This document shows, piece after piece, positions 36,405 through 44,677 of a DNA stretch of 46,545 nt; position 1 is the first letter of the stretch, and every line of letters begins with the position of its first letter. Location of the stretch: contig CAKPZY010000013.1 of the NCBI GenBank assembly GCA_934215475.1, positions 1-46,545 of the forward strand, given 5' to 3'. The position numbers were made by a program, and so were the translations under genes. The notes beneath the pieces were generated by a model. The model had not been told where the DNA came from and did not search any database. It saw nothing but the letters and a program-made list of their open reading frames with translations. This DNA comes from an uncultured Ligilactobacillus sp. Lineage in GTDB: Bacteria; Bacillota; Bacilli; Lactobacillales; Lactobacillaceae.

Positions 36405-36433
36405 CATATTAACATTTAATTAAAAGCTAGTCA
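36405..36433 (-). promoter_or_regulatory. sigma-A promoter of the T-box - EIIC-like transcript
   Basis: Minus strand TTGACT (36428-36433), 17-base spacer, TAATAT (36405-36410). Confidence 0.78.
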
Positions 36434-36766
36434 ACAATAATTTTACTTTTTTGGGTCTTGCTCCCTAGCTGCAATTACAACAGACAAATCATTGACAACC
36501 AGACGTATCGTTCACTGAAATGCGCAGAACAAGACATAAACTTTTTCATGATCAGAAGCTCTTAGTTGCGGACTAACATAGCTAATTAGTGATGCATGGA
36601 AGTAAATTTTTGTTAGTAGTAAAAGCTCGCTGTTTATCAGCAGCTGGCAAACAGTTGATAAACAGCGAGCAAACGACACTAAATGCTCTAAAGAAAACTA
36701 TATTTTCTTGCGCAGACTTCCGCAACAGGTTAACAGCCACGATATTTACCAGCATTTAAAACAGAC
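36434..36766. other. gene-free region with a long inverted repeat
   Basis: About 330 bases between the T-box promoter and the antiporter terminator. The one structure seen is the perfect 15-base inverted repeat at 36625-36670. No coding frame is supported. Confidence 0.4.
36625..36670 (-). repeat. perfect 15-base inverted repeat
   Basis: GCTCGCTGTTTATCA and TGATAAACAGCGAGC flank a 16-base centre. On the minus strand TTTT follows, so it may be a second terminator 100 bases beyond the first for the antiporter transcript. Confidence 0.6.
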
Positions 36767-36801
36767 AAAAAGGGTGCTCATGTCTTTTAGACGCACCCTT
36801 T
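36767..36801 (-). terminator. intrinsic terminator of the antiporter gene
   Basis: AAAGGGTGC and GCACCCTTT arms with T5 on the minus strand. Confidence 0.8.
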
Positions 36802-36810
36802 ACTTGAGAT

Positions 36811-38922
36811 CTACTCTAATTCTCCTTCAACGTCCATGGTCAGCGCGTTCTCAGAATAATTAATATATCTGCGCAGCTTGACAGCGTTAGGCCGACTGAT
36901 CCTGCCAGATTCTAACAATGACTGGATCGTCGCGCGTTGAGTTCCTAAAGCAAGCGTCTGCAAATGGGAACGTTGTCTTTGATACTCCGCAAACTCAAAT
37001 TTCTTCCTGCCTTTGATCCGTTCGATCCGGTTGCGATACATGATCACCAAATGATAGATAGTGTTACGGTTGATCTTCGAACTGTCCACTTCGTCGCTGG
37101 ATACGAAACGTGATAAGGCTTTGATCGCTGATTTGGCAGCTTCACGGTCAACCAACCGTGCTTCCTTGATAAACGCTGCTGACTCTTCATTCGTCCTTCT
37201 TGCGTGGAAGTACCGGTGAAAGAAGCGGCGGATCCGCCGAAGGTCCAAAATTATGCTCAGTTTTGGACGTTCGGTCAGCCTTTCGGTATTTTTAACCTCC
37301 AGATCCAAACGATACAGACCGTCTTGGTAAGTTGAAGCACTGATCTGTTGGTGATCTCTTAAGCGTTCAATAGCCTCTCGTTCACCCTTAATCGCGACTT
37401 TTCGCAACATCACTTCATGCTCAAGAGCTTTGTCGACCTGATCTTCGTTTCTGATCTCCATCGAAATCTGCCGCTCTATATTTTGGTAGTCTAGGATCAA
37501 CTCATAAGCCGCCCGCTGGTTTTTGCTCGTCATCTTTTCATTGAGACGTGAGATTGCCGTTTGTGTAATTATCAGGTAAGCTTCATTTTCTTTCAAATAG
37601 CGAACTTGCTCATCCTCTTCATCTTCGTCATCATTTTCCAAAGTTTCATCGATCGAACTACCCCTAGTCACGATTGGACCAGCATTTGGCGCCACCAGCG
37701 GCAAAGAGATCAAGGCAGCCAGCAAACTAAAGATCACAACTCCAGAGGCAATAAACAGTATCAGATCTCTCTCTGGAAAATCAGCACCATTTGGCATCTG
37801 CAAAGGCAAAGAAAGTATCCCAGCCATCGTAACAGCTCCTCTGACACCAGAAAGTCCGGTGATCAAAGCATTGCGAAAGGCGCCCTTCTTCTTACCCTTG
37901 TTTTGCCCGGTTGGAAAAATTTGATAAACATAAGACCATACTGTTCTGATAAGTAAAATAACGATCCATGTCATAAAGGCATAGCTGATTGCTTGGAACG
38001 TCCCAAATTGTTCACCCTCCACTACATTTCGCATCGCTGTCGGCAGGGCATTGCCCAATAACATGAACACATAGCCGTTGAGTAAATAGTTCAAAACATC
38101 CCACGTAGTCGTAGCCACTACTCGCAATTCAGGACGGTACTCGACATTTCTAGTTCTTCCAAAATGAGTCGTAACACCAGCAGCGACCACTCCAATGACT
38201 CCGGAAGCCTGCAGGAACTCTTCAACTACAATATAGATCAAAAAGGGGCTAACTAATTGGATCGCCGTATGAAAGACCACGTCAACGATCCCATTGCGCA
38301 ATAAAATCTCTTGGATCGAATCCAGCAGTCGTGATAAGATCACACCGGCGACGATACCAACGATACTGATATAGATGAAATTTCCAGAGGCTGAAAATAC
38401 AGAAAAAGTCCCCGTTAAAACGGCCGCTAAAGCGTACTTAAACGCAACCAAACCTGATGCATCATTGATCAGACTTTCACCACTGACTAAATGCATGATG
38501 CTGCTGGGTAATTTAGTCCGCTTGGCGATCGATTGAACAGCGATTGGATCGGTAGGTGATAAAATTGCTGCCAAAGCAAATGCTTCTGGCAACGGAATAT
38601 TTGGGATGATCCGGTAAATCAAATAACCGCCAACAACAGTTGTCAGAAATACCAGAAGAATAGCATTACCCAAAATAGGACCGCGCAAGCGCCATAATTC
38701 ACGCTTAGGGAAACGCCGCCCGTCGGTGTATAAAAGCGGTGCAATAAAAACTAATAAGAACCAATCTGAACTCAAATTAATAGAAAAACGTCCAGTCAGT
38801 GCGGTCATCAGGCCCAAAACGATTTGGATCAAGCTGAGCGGCAATGCAGGAATATAATGGCTGATCACGTTTGACACTAATATCAAAAGTGCCAATATGA
38901 TGATGACTTCAATTATATGCAC
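36811..38922 (-). CDS. Na+/H+ antiporter, CPA1/NhaP family
   Basis: A 703-residue membrane antiporter with about 12 helices in the first 420 residues and a long charged, coiled C-terminal domain in the cytoplasm that probably gates transport. The ion-site signatures are ALAAILSPTDPIAVQSIAKR (about residues 118-137) and SGESLINDASGLVAF (about 148-162). GVRGAVTMAGILSLPL marks the later conserved helix. It expels Na+ or K+ in exchange for protons. The start is taken as the GTG at 38922, nine bases after GGAGAGG; an ATG at 38955 is in frame without a site. It is monocistronic with its own terminator. Confidence 0.88.
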   Translation of the reverse strand: MHIIEVIIILALLILVSNVISHYIPALPLSLIQIVLGLMTALTGRFSINLSSDWFLLVFIAPLLYTDGRRFPKRELWRLRGPILGNAILLVFLTTVVGGYLIYRIIPNIPLPEAFALAAILSPTDPIAVQSIAKRTKLPSSIMHLVSGESLINDASGLVAFKYALAAVLTGTFSVFSASGNFIYISIVGIVAGVILSRLLDSIQEILLRNGIVDVVFHTAIQLVSPFLIYIVVEEFLQASGVIGVVAAGVTTHFGRTRNVEYRPELRVVATTTWDVLNYLLNGYVFMLLGNALPTAMRNVVEGEQFGTFQAISYAFMTWIVILLIRTVWSYVYQIFPTGQNKGKKKGAFRNALITGLSGVRGAVTMAGILSLPLQMPNGADFPERDLILFIASGVVIFSLLAALISLPLVAPNAGPIVTRGSSIDETLENDDEDEEDEQVRYLKENEAYLIITQTAISRLNEKMTSKNQRAAYELILDYQNIERQISMEIRNEDQVDKALEHEVMLRKVAIKGEREAIERLRDHQQISASTYQDGLYRLDLEVKNTERLTERPKLSIILDLRRIRRFFHRYFHARRTNEESAAFIKEARLVDREAAKSAIKALSRFVSSDEVDSSKINRNTIYHLVIMYRNRIERIKGRKKFEFAEYQRQRSHLQTLALGTQRATIQSLLESGRISRPNAVKLRRYINYSENALTMDVEGELE

Positions 38923-39002
38923 GTATCTGTTCCTCTCCAATAATGATTTGTTCACACATACTTCGTTAAACCGTCAATTTCCGTTAACAAGTCTTAAACT
39001 GT

Positions 39003-39569
39003 TTATTGATGCTCGATCCTATTTTTGATCCTTTTAAGGGTAGAGACCGAAAGGCCTGTTTGCACCGAAACTTGCTGATAAGTATGTTTTTTTAATAATA
39101 AATAAGCCTGACGTTTTTCATCTGTGATCAAGGCATGCGGACGGCCCTCACGGTAATTTTTGTTCTCCAATTTAGCTCGCCTTTTCCCCGCCAAAGAACG
39201 TTCACGGTATTCTATCTTTTCCATCATCGCGACCTTTTTTAAGGTATTCAGCATCAACTGACCCGCAGGAGAATCATCGATCATTCCCAAGTCCAAGACA
39301 TCAACAGAGATCCTCTGCTTTATTAAAGAAGAAAATAACCACGCCGCTTGCTTGGCAGAACCGGCTATTCTATCCAGGCTGGTAATTACCAAGACATCTC
39401 CAGGCTGCATTTTTGAGAGTTCTTTACGCAATATTTTCGTTTTCTCACAAATGTTATCAGTCTGGGCATACCAAATATGGCTGGGTGCCACACCATGTAA
39501 AAGCAGTTCCCTTTTTTGATCGTCCTTATCCGGGCTGCAAAATGACGCACAAATGTAACCAAATTTCAT
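39003..39569 (-). CDS. serine-recombinase-like protein with missing catalytic arginines
   Basis: A 188-residue protein with the resolvase/invertase layout: N-terminal catalytic fold (1-125), long E helix (MMEKIEYRERSLAGKRRAKLE) and a C-terminal HTH (TYQQVSVQTGLSVSTLKRIKNR). The nucleophile serine is kept (GYICAS, Ser9). The usual Y-A-R-V-S arginine is Cys7, LDRxGR reads LDRIAGS so the second arginine is Gly, and the R-P-x-L arginine is not seen. Only the Arg of LDR remains. This suggests binding without strand exchange. The start is the ATG at 39569 after GGAGAA. It is a single gene with a strong promoter and a palindrome upstream. Confidence 0.8.
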   Translation of the reverse strand: MKFGYICASFCSPDKDDQKRELLLHGVAPSHIWYAQTDNICEKTKILRKELSKMQPGDVLVITSLDRIAGSAKQAAWLFSSLIKQRISVDVLDLGMIDDSPAGQLMLNTLKKVAMMEKIEYRERSLAGKRRAKLENKNYREGRPHALITDEKRQAYLLLKKHTYQQVSVQTGLSVSTLKRIKNRIEHQ

Positions 39570-39590
39570 AAAAAGTTCTCCATTAAATTT

Positions 39591-39610
39591 ATTAACCAAG
39601 ATACGTTAAT
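39591..39610. promoter_or_regulatory. palindrome between promoter and start of the recombinase-like gene
   Basis: ATTAAC and GTTAAT are perfect arms eight bases apart, about 40 bases downstream of the -10 box. It is a candidate autoregulatory or recombinase-type binding site. Confidence 0.4.
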
Positions 39611-39652
39611 TGTTAGGCTAAATATATTATCCTTCCATCAGGCAATAATTTG

Positions 39653-39681
39653 ATTATACCAATTTAGGTTATTATGTTCAA
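39653..39681 (-). promoter_or_regulatory. sigma-A promoter of the recombinase-like gene
   Basis: Minus strand TTGAAC (39676-39681), 17-base spacer, TATAAT (39653-39658). Confidence 0.8.
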
Positions 39682-40210
39682 AAAATACGTACTTTATGAA
39701 CATCATTTTAACCAAATATTAGTCTGCCCCATATCTGGCACCCATGATCTGATAACTTAAGAGATATTTGCTATTTTCCATGCTCAAGCCAGTATACCTT
39801 TAATCTTGATCGATGGATGAGGTCATCTCAATATACATTGTGAACAACTAATCATATAAAATTTAGCAACTCAAATCATTCAGTTTACTATTCTTGATAA
39901 GTGCATAAAAATAGCCTAACCGCGGAACGGCTAGGCAAGAGAGAGAAATTTATGTGAAAAATATCACTGGGGCTAGTATACCACCAAATTCATCGTTTGC
40001 ATACTAAATCACAAAGTTTTTTTAATTTATTTTTATATACCGAATAATCATTCATTTTTTAGGCTTACTTCTTGTAGGAAATCCCCGTTGACGGGATAGA
40101 AACGGTTTGTTTTTTTCTTAGCAGCAAGGAATGGATCCTTATTGCCCCACCAGAAATTTTGCACCTCAACACTTTAAGGATACTAACATAAAAATTTTTC
40201 CCGAAAACAT
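39682..40210. other. gene-free region with hairpins
   Basis: About 530 bases with no coding frame. It contains the hairpin at 39907-39936 and a small hairpin ATCCCCGTTGACGGGAT near 40081-40097 followed by T7. Otherwise AT-rich. Confidence 0.45.
39907..39980 (-). ncRNA. candidate small RNA or orphan terminator
   Basis: On the minus strand TATACT (39975-39980) could be a -10 box, with no good -35. About 40 bases further on is a stable hairpin GCCTAgCCG/CGGtTAGGC (39914-39936) followed by TATTTTT. The transcript would be about 60 bases with a pyrimidine-rich CTCTCTCTT stretch. No gene lies between. Confidence 0.3.
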
Positions 40211-40239
40211 TTGACTTTGAGTTTTAGCTGCGTTAAATT
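40211..40239 (+). promoter_or_regulatory. sigma-A promoter of the T-box - bcaT operon
   Basis: TTGACT (40211-40216), 17-base spacer, TAAATT (40234-40239). It lies just upstream of the T-box stem I. Confidence 0.7.
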
Positions 40240-40245
40240 TAACGT

Positions 40246-40521
40246 TAATTAAACAACGATGATAAACGCTTTGACAAGGATCGTTTTTGTGGGGCATTTA
40301 AGAGAGCTTCCGCGTGGCTGGGAGGAAGTAATGCGTTACATGAACCACTCACCTTCGATGCGGTGAAAGTGATAAGTAATTTTCACTGGCTATCCTGCCA
40401 TTATTAAGGAAATGCAATTAAGATTTACAGTTGTGTAGAGCTCATTTGAAGTCTAATGAGAAATAATAGGTGGTACAGCGGCAACGCCCTATAAGGCCAA
40501 GAGGTCTTGTGGGGCGTTTTT
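40246..40521 (+). ncRNA. T-box riboswitch leader of the bcaT-hicDH operon
   Basis: The T-box core AGGTGGTACAGCG is at 40468-40480 (one base off consensus). Stem I shows GTGG/CCAC at the base, GCATT/AATGC above, and a distal hairpin CTTCC/GGAAG with the conserved GTGGCTGG loop after AGAGAG. The internal loop GTTACATGAA (40335-40344) should hold the specifier; GTT (Val) or TTA (Leu) would suit the operon, but it cannot be fixed by eye. The terminator AACGCCC/GGGCGTT plus T5 is at 40483-40521. Confidence 0.88.
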
Positions 40522-40602
40522 GATTATCGTTGTTAATAGGAATCATTCACAAAGTTTTCAAAAATTGCTGTCAAGGCGCAAACAAAGGGAGGAAGTTTAT
40601 TT

Positions 40603-41625
40603 ATGAAAACAAAAGTAGAAGACTTGGATTGGAATAATTTGGGATTTGTATACCACGATCTGCCTTATAGTTTTGAAGCAAAATTTAAGGAAGGAAAGTG
40701 GGAGAAAGGCCAGTTGATTGAAAAATCAACCGTCGAGCTCTCCGAAGCAGCTGAGGTTTTGCATTACGGTCAAGAGGTCTTCGAAGGCCTAAAAGCTTAT
40801 CGGCGTAAAGACGGAAAAATCAACCTCTTCCGGCCAGACCTCAATGGTGAAAGGTTGACAAACTCTGCCAAGCGGTTGGGCATGGAAACTTATCCAGTCG
40901 ATGCTTTTGTTGACTCGATCAAACAAATCGTCAAAGCCAATGAAGATTTCGTTCCGCCCTATGAAAGCGGAGCTACTCTTTATATTCGACCATTCTTGAT
41001 CGGTACCAGTCCAGTTTTGGGCGTCCAACCAGCACAAGAATACACATATCATGTTTTTGCCACCCCAGTCGGCGCTTATGTCAACGGGCTTAGTCCTGCC
41101 GCCTATACTGTCAGTGAATACGACCGAGCAGCCTATGCAGGTACAGGCCAGGCCAAGACTTCGGGTAATTATGCCAGCAGTTTGGTTGCTTCGATCAAAG
41201 CCCACAAAGAAGGTTATGCAGATTGTTTATTTTTGGACCCGCGTGAGCACAAGTATGTCGATGAATTTGGCGGAGCTAACTTCTTTGGGATCACCCAAGA
41301 AGGCCAGTTTGTGACACCGAAATCTCAGTCGATCTTGCCTTCGATCACGAAACGCTCCTTGCTAGAAGTTGCCAAACGTCAAGGACTTGACCCGATCGAA
41401 ACAAAAATTAAATTCTCAGATATCGATCAGTTCGCTGAGGCAGGAGCGATGGGAACTGCTGCAGTTATCTCACCTGTCGGTTCGATCACATACAAGGGTA
41501 AGAAACACGTCTTTTATGATGAGAAAAAGACTGGCCCGATCACGACCAAACTATATAATGAGTTGCTCGATATCCAATATGGAGATCGTCCTAGCCCACA
41601 AGGATGGGTACAGACAATAGAGTAG
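40603..41625 (+). CDS. bcaT: branched-chain amino acid aminotransferase
   Basis: A 340-residue class IV PLP aminotransferase that swaps the amino group between Leu, Ile or Val and 2-oxoglutarate. The PLP lysine is Lys185 in GTGQAKTSGNYAS, and the LHYGQEVFEGLKAYRR block (about residues 53-68) and EAGAMGTAAVISPVGSI are typical of type II BCATs (about 340 residues). The ATG follows GGGAGG. A T-box leader controls it, and the HicDH gene follows, so the operon seems to make 2-keto acids from branched-chain amino acids and reduce them. A biosynthetic role is the alternative. Confidence 0.92.
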   Translation: MKTKVEDLDWNNLGFVYHDLPYSFEAKFKEGKWEKGQLIEKSTVELSEAAEVLHYGQEVFEGLKAYRRKDGKINLFRPDLNGERLTNSAKRLGMETYPVDAFVDSIKQIVKANEDFVPPYESGATLYIRPFLIGTSPVLGVQPAQEYTYHVFATPVGAYVNGLSPAAYTVSEYDRAAYAGTGQAKTSGNYASSLVASIKAHKEGYADCLFLDPREHKYVDEFGGANFFGITQEGQFVTPKSQSILPSITKRSLLEVAKRQGLDPIETKIKFSDIDQFAEAGAMGTAAVISPVGSITYKGKKHVFYDEKKTGPITTKLYNELLDIQYGDRPSPQGWVQTIE

Positions 41626-41769
41626 TCTGGAAATTGAAAGTGCGGGCTATCAGCCTTAACATTATAATTCGCTTTGAATATAACAATGTTTTGGCCAACC
41701 AGACGACCAGATAAGTTTTCTGCTTCGTTAAATTGTAATCAATCCATTTACATAGGAGGAAAAAATCAC

Positions 41770-42702
41770 ATGACAAGAAAAATCGGAGTCGTTGGGATGG
41801 GAAATGTCGGAGCCGCCGTTGCACACCATATTGTTGTGCAGGGGTTGGCAGATGAACTAGTTTTGATCGATAAAAACAAAGAAAAAGTTAACGCTGATGC
41901 GATGGACTTTAATGATGCCATGGCAAACCTCTTGCACCACACAACCATCACTGTTAACAACTATTCCGCATTAGCTGATGCTGACGTTGCTATTTCCGCA
42001 GTTGGTAACATAAAGCTGCCAAATGAAAGTAAAACGAATGATCGGTTTGCTGAACTGCCGTTTACTTCTGAAGCCGTACTTGATGTGGCGCCTAAGATCA
42101 AGGCTTCTGGTTTCCATGGAGTATTGATTGTGATCACGAATCCTTGCGATGTAATCACATCACTATATCAGAAGTATACAGGGCTCCCCAAAAATCAGGT
42201 GATCGGGACCGGGACATTGTTAGATTCGGCAAGAATGAAACGAGCTGTGGCCAGCGAATTAAATATCGACCCGCGTTCGGTCGCCGGCTATAATTTAGGT
42301 GAGCATGGAAATTCGCAATTTACTGCTTGGTCCACAGTCCGCGTGCTTGGTCATCCCATCAGCGAAGTGGCGCCTCAAAGAGGGATCGCACTTGAAAAGA
42401 TCGATCAAGTTGCCCGTGACGGCGGGTTTACTGTCTTAGTAGGCAAAAAGTACACTAATTATGGTATCTCTGCTTCTGCTGTGCATCTGGCAACTGCTAT
42501 CATTAATGATGCGCGCACTGAGTTACCGGTCTCCAATTACTGCCAAGAATATGGAACTTACTTATCATACCCGGCAATTATTGGCAAAGATGGCATCGAG
42601 GAAAAAATTCAATTAGACCTGGCCACTGAAGAAAAAGAAAAATTGCAACTATCAGCTGATTATATCAAACAAAAATTAGCTGAAACTCTGTCCAAAGTCT
42701 GA
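41770..42702 (+). CDS. hicD: L-2-hydroxyisocaproate dehydrogenase
   Basis: A 310-residue NAD-dependent L-2-hydroxyacid dehydrogenase of the LDH/MDH superfamily. It begins TRKIGVVGMGNVGAAVAHHI and carries NTCxLGNIKL-like SAVGNIKLPNESKTNDRFAEL, NPCDVITSLYQKYTG, and the catalytic GYNLGEHGNSQFTAWSTVR. All align well with the L-HicDH of Weissella (Lactobacillus) confusa, which has the same length and reduces branched 2-keto acids such as 2-ketoisocaproate. The ATG at 41770 has an AGGAGG site; the open frame upstream to 41674 is not translated in the family. It lies 144 bases after bcaT and is likely in the same T-box-controlled transcript, recycling NADH. Confidence 0.92.
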   Translation: MTRKIGVVGMGNVGAAVAHHIVVQGLADELVLIDKNKEKVNADAMDFNDAMANLLHHTTITVNNYSALADADVAISAVGNIKLPNESKTNDRFAELPFTSEAVLDVAPKIKASGFHGVLIVITNPCDVITSLYQKYTGLPKNQVIGTGTLLDSARMKRAVASELNIDPRSVAGYNLGEHGNSQFTAWSTVRVLGHPISEVAPQRGIALEKIDQVARDGGFTVLVGKKYTNYGISASAVHLATAIINDARTELPVSNYCQEYGTYLSYPAIIGKDGIEEKIQLDLATEEKEKLQLSADYIKQKLAETLSKV

Positions 42703-42751
42703 ATTTGCAGCTGACCGAAAGAAGCAAAAACGAAGGGATCAATGTAAAACC

Positions 42752-43663
42752 ATGGATAAGTTACGCGTAACAGTACCAGTCGCCAATCTTTGGCGCTCCA
42801 AAAGGTCACCCCGTCCGATCGATAACAAAATGTTTGGCGGTGACCCCAAGAATTGGACTCAACAGATGTCTGATCAAGAAACTATTCAATTATGTGACGA
42901 TAGTCTGATCGACAGTCAAGTTCTCTTTAACGATGAGGTGCAAGTTGAGCGTGAAGAAGGCACTTGGACAAAAGTGATCGTACCCAATCAGCCGACCGGC
43001 CAGGACAAACGCGGTTATCCAGGGTGGATACCATCCTCTTCACTAAGCCCGGCGCAAACGAAACAAAAAGGCGCAAAAAAAGTAATAGTCAAAGTAAAAA
43101 CAACTACACTTTATGACGGAGATCATAAACCTCGTTTGGAATTAAGCATGGGGACGCAACTCCAAAAAGTGGCGGAAGATGATGGGCAAATCAAGGTTGC
43201 AACTCCTTTGGGAATAGGATACGTTGACCAAAGCGCTGTGAAGATCCCCGCAAATCTAGTCGGAACAAACGATGGAGAAACGATGGTCAATATCGGCAAA
43301 GAATTTCTTGGCTTACGCTACCTCTGGGCAGGTATCAGTGCCTATGGCTTTGATTGCTCAGGTTTAGTGTACAGCTTACACCGGCTAATGGGGGTCATAC
43401 TGCCACGTGATGCAGATGACCAACAAAAAAATGGCTTACCCGTCAAAAGCGATGCTATTAAACCTGGTGATTTGGTATTCTTTGCCTACGAACATGGAAC
43501 AGGACAAGTTCATCATGTCGGAATGTATATTGGTTCAGGACAAATGTTAGAATCTCGGACCCCTGGGAAAAAAGTCGACATTGCCTCGTTAACTGAACCT
43601 AAGTTTGCCGCAGAATTTGCAGGTTATCGCAGATATTGGCATGAAAAACCATTACCGAAATAG
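42752..43663 (+). CDS. NlpC/P60 endopeptidase, YkfC-like (gamma-D-Glu-diamino acid endopeptidase)
   Basis: A 303-residue cysteine peptidase. Two SH3-like domains (about residues 1-100 and 105-165, with VANLWRSKRSP and DKRGYPGWIPSSSL) precede the NlpC/P60 domain. The nucleophile is Cys202 in AYGFDCSGLVYSLH, and the His is His255 in VHHVGMYIGSG. No signal peptide is present, as in Bacillus YkfC, which trims murein peptides in the cytoplasm after import. The dipeptide epimerase at 17529-18599 could use the L-Ala-D-Glu it releases. It is 49 bases after hicD in the same direction; a terminator follows. Confidence 0.87.
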   Translation: MDKLRVTVPVANLWRSKRSPRPIDNKMFGGDPKNWTQQMSDQETIQLCDDSLIDSQVLFNDEVQVEREEGTWTKVIVPNQPTGQDKRGYPGWIPSSSLSPAQTKQKGAKKVIVKVKTTTLYDGDHKPRLELSMGTQLQKVAEDDGQIKVATPLGIGYVDQSAVKIPANLVGTNDGETMVNIGKEFLGLRYLWAGISAYGFDCSGLVYSLHRLMGVILPRDADDQQKNGLPVKSDAIKPGDLVFFAYEHGTGQVHHVGMYIGSGQMLESRTPGKKVDIASLTEPKFAAEFAGYRRYWHEKPLPK

Positions 43664-43674
43664 CAGAGATAACA

Positions 43675-43723
43675 AAAGAGACCAACTATTTTCATTCACC
43701 ATGAAGATAGTTGGTCTCTTTTT
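43675..43723. terminator. strong bidirectional terminator
   Basis: AAAGAGACCAACTAT and ATAGTTGGTCTCTTT are perfect 15-base arms followed by TT on the plus strand and T-rich on both. It ends the bcaT operon and the pgpA transcript. Confidence 0.9.
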
Positions 43724-43742
43724 GGTTTTTGGTCAGTCATTT

Positions 43743-44243
43743 TTAAGCGTATTTATGTGCCATTTTAGCAGATATCGCCGCCGCTAACGCACCGACTAAG
43801 TCGTCGATAAAAGTATTTACTCGTCCGTCTTTTTGAGTATCTAGTTCCTTAATAACCCCATGCTTTACGCGATCCAGATACCCAAAGTTCGTGACCCCGA
43901 TCGTACCATAAATATTAGCAATGCTAACTGCTAATGATTCGTCGACTCCAAAAACGCCTGAATCGTTTTCTATAATATCTTGGAGCGGCTGTTTCAATTG
44001 ACCTTCTGTTGCCAGCCGGTCTAACTCCAGTGCCACCATCGCATTATTCAACACTTCCCGTTTATGCAAAACATCAACGGCGGCGTCCAGAAATTCAGCT
44101 TTTTTAGCATCGGTATAGAAATCTTTTTGTAAATCAAATGCGATCCCAGCAATTTTTTCCAGGGTGATACCTCTGCGATACAATTCACCGCTAACAAAAT
44201 CATAAGCTGCTTTATCTGGATATTTAAAGTTTCTCGTTCTCAA
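43743..44243 (-). CDS. pgpA: phosphatidylglycerophosphatase A family protein (PgpA/YutG)
   Basis: A 166-residue soluble or membrane-associated PgpA-family protein. KYPDKAAYDFVSGELYRRGITLEKIAGIAFDLQK and the acidic motif GVINxx-like ENDSGVFGVDESLAVSIANIYGTIG match the Firmicutes YutG/LtrC branch, and NTFIDDLVGALAAAISAK is the conserved C-terminal block with the metal-binding Asp pair. The family removes the phosphate from phosphatidylglycerophosphate to make phosphatidylglycerol, although the soluble Firmicutes branch is less well proved. The start is TTG, ten bases after AAAGGA. Single gene. Confidence 0.82.
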   Translation of the reverse strand: MRTRNFKYPDKAAYDFVSGELYRRGITLEKIAGIAFDLQKDFYTDAKKAEFLDAAVDVLHKREVLNNAMVALELDRLATEGQLKQPLQDIIENDSGVFGVDESLAVSIANIYGTIGVTNFGYLDRVKHGVIKELDTQKDGRVNTFIDDLVGALAAAISAKMAHKYA

Positions 44244-44677
44244 AGTATGCTCGTCCTTTCCAATTTATTCTGTATTTACCCTTCATCAATTAAATGCAAG
44301 CCCAATCATAGTAGCACAAGCCAGCAAACAATGGAAAAATTTCCACTTACCCGTTGAAACAGATCCACCCTTAATATTAATAAAAAAGCTCCGCAAAATC
44401 ATGCTCCAAGATCAGACCTTCTTGGACACTCAAAAACGGGGCTGTAACCAGATTCTCTATGGAAATATGCAGATTTGCCGGTGAGCTTATTTGTCTACTT
44501 TCATGGTGTAATATGCTATCCTGTGAATGAAGGTAGTTAAGCCTTCGCACTTCTCTACAACAGTCGTCCTCCCATGCGGGCGGCTTTTAATTTGCACTAA
44601 TTTTTGTTCTTCGCAGTGCTTTGATCTTTCGAACTAGCCTCACAGGTTGGGACCAGATCCGCATGGAGTTGCTAATA
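44244..44677. other. gene-free region between pgpA and aspartate kinase
   Basis: About 430 bases. Apart from the small RNA candidate at 44491-44597 it holds the pgpA promoter region, with no clear boxes, and no coding frame. Confidence 0.4.
44491..44597 (+). ncRNA. candidate small RNA with promoter and terminator
   Basis: TTGTCT (44491-44496), 17-base spacer, TGCTAT (44514-44519). The transcript from about 44526 would be about 70 bases: a hairpin GAAGG/CCTTC (44529-44546), a single-stranded CACTTCTCTACAACA, and a terminator GTCGTCC/GGGCGGC (44563-44584, two G-U pairs) followed by TTTT. No gene in the same direction follows, so it is not a leader. No known family was recognised. Confidence 0.45.

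Noticed and set aside
40074..40103. A 30-base stretch with an inner hairpin ATCCCCGTTGACGGGAT and a GAAAC end, like a CRISPR repeat
   Set aside because: Only one copy is present, no regular spacers follow and no cas gene is in the window.
40271..40299. TTGACA followed at 17 bases by GCATTT as an alternative promoter for the bcaT leader
   Set aside because: Transcription from it would cut off the base of T-box stem I, and the -10 box is poor.
39003..40602. A transposon or integron around the recombinase-like gene
   Set aside because: No flanking inverted repeats, target duplication or other mobile genes are visible.
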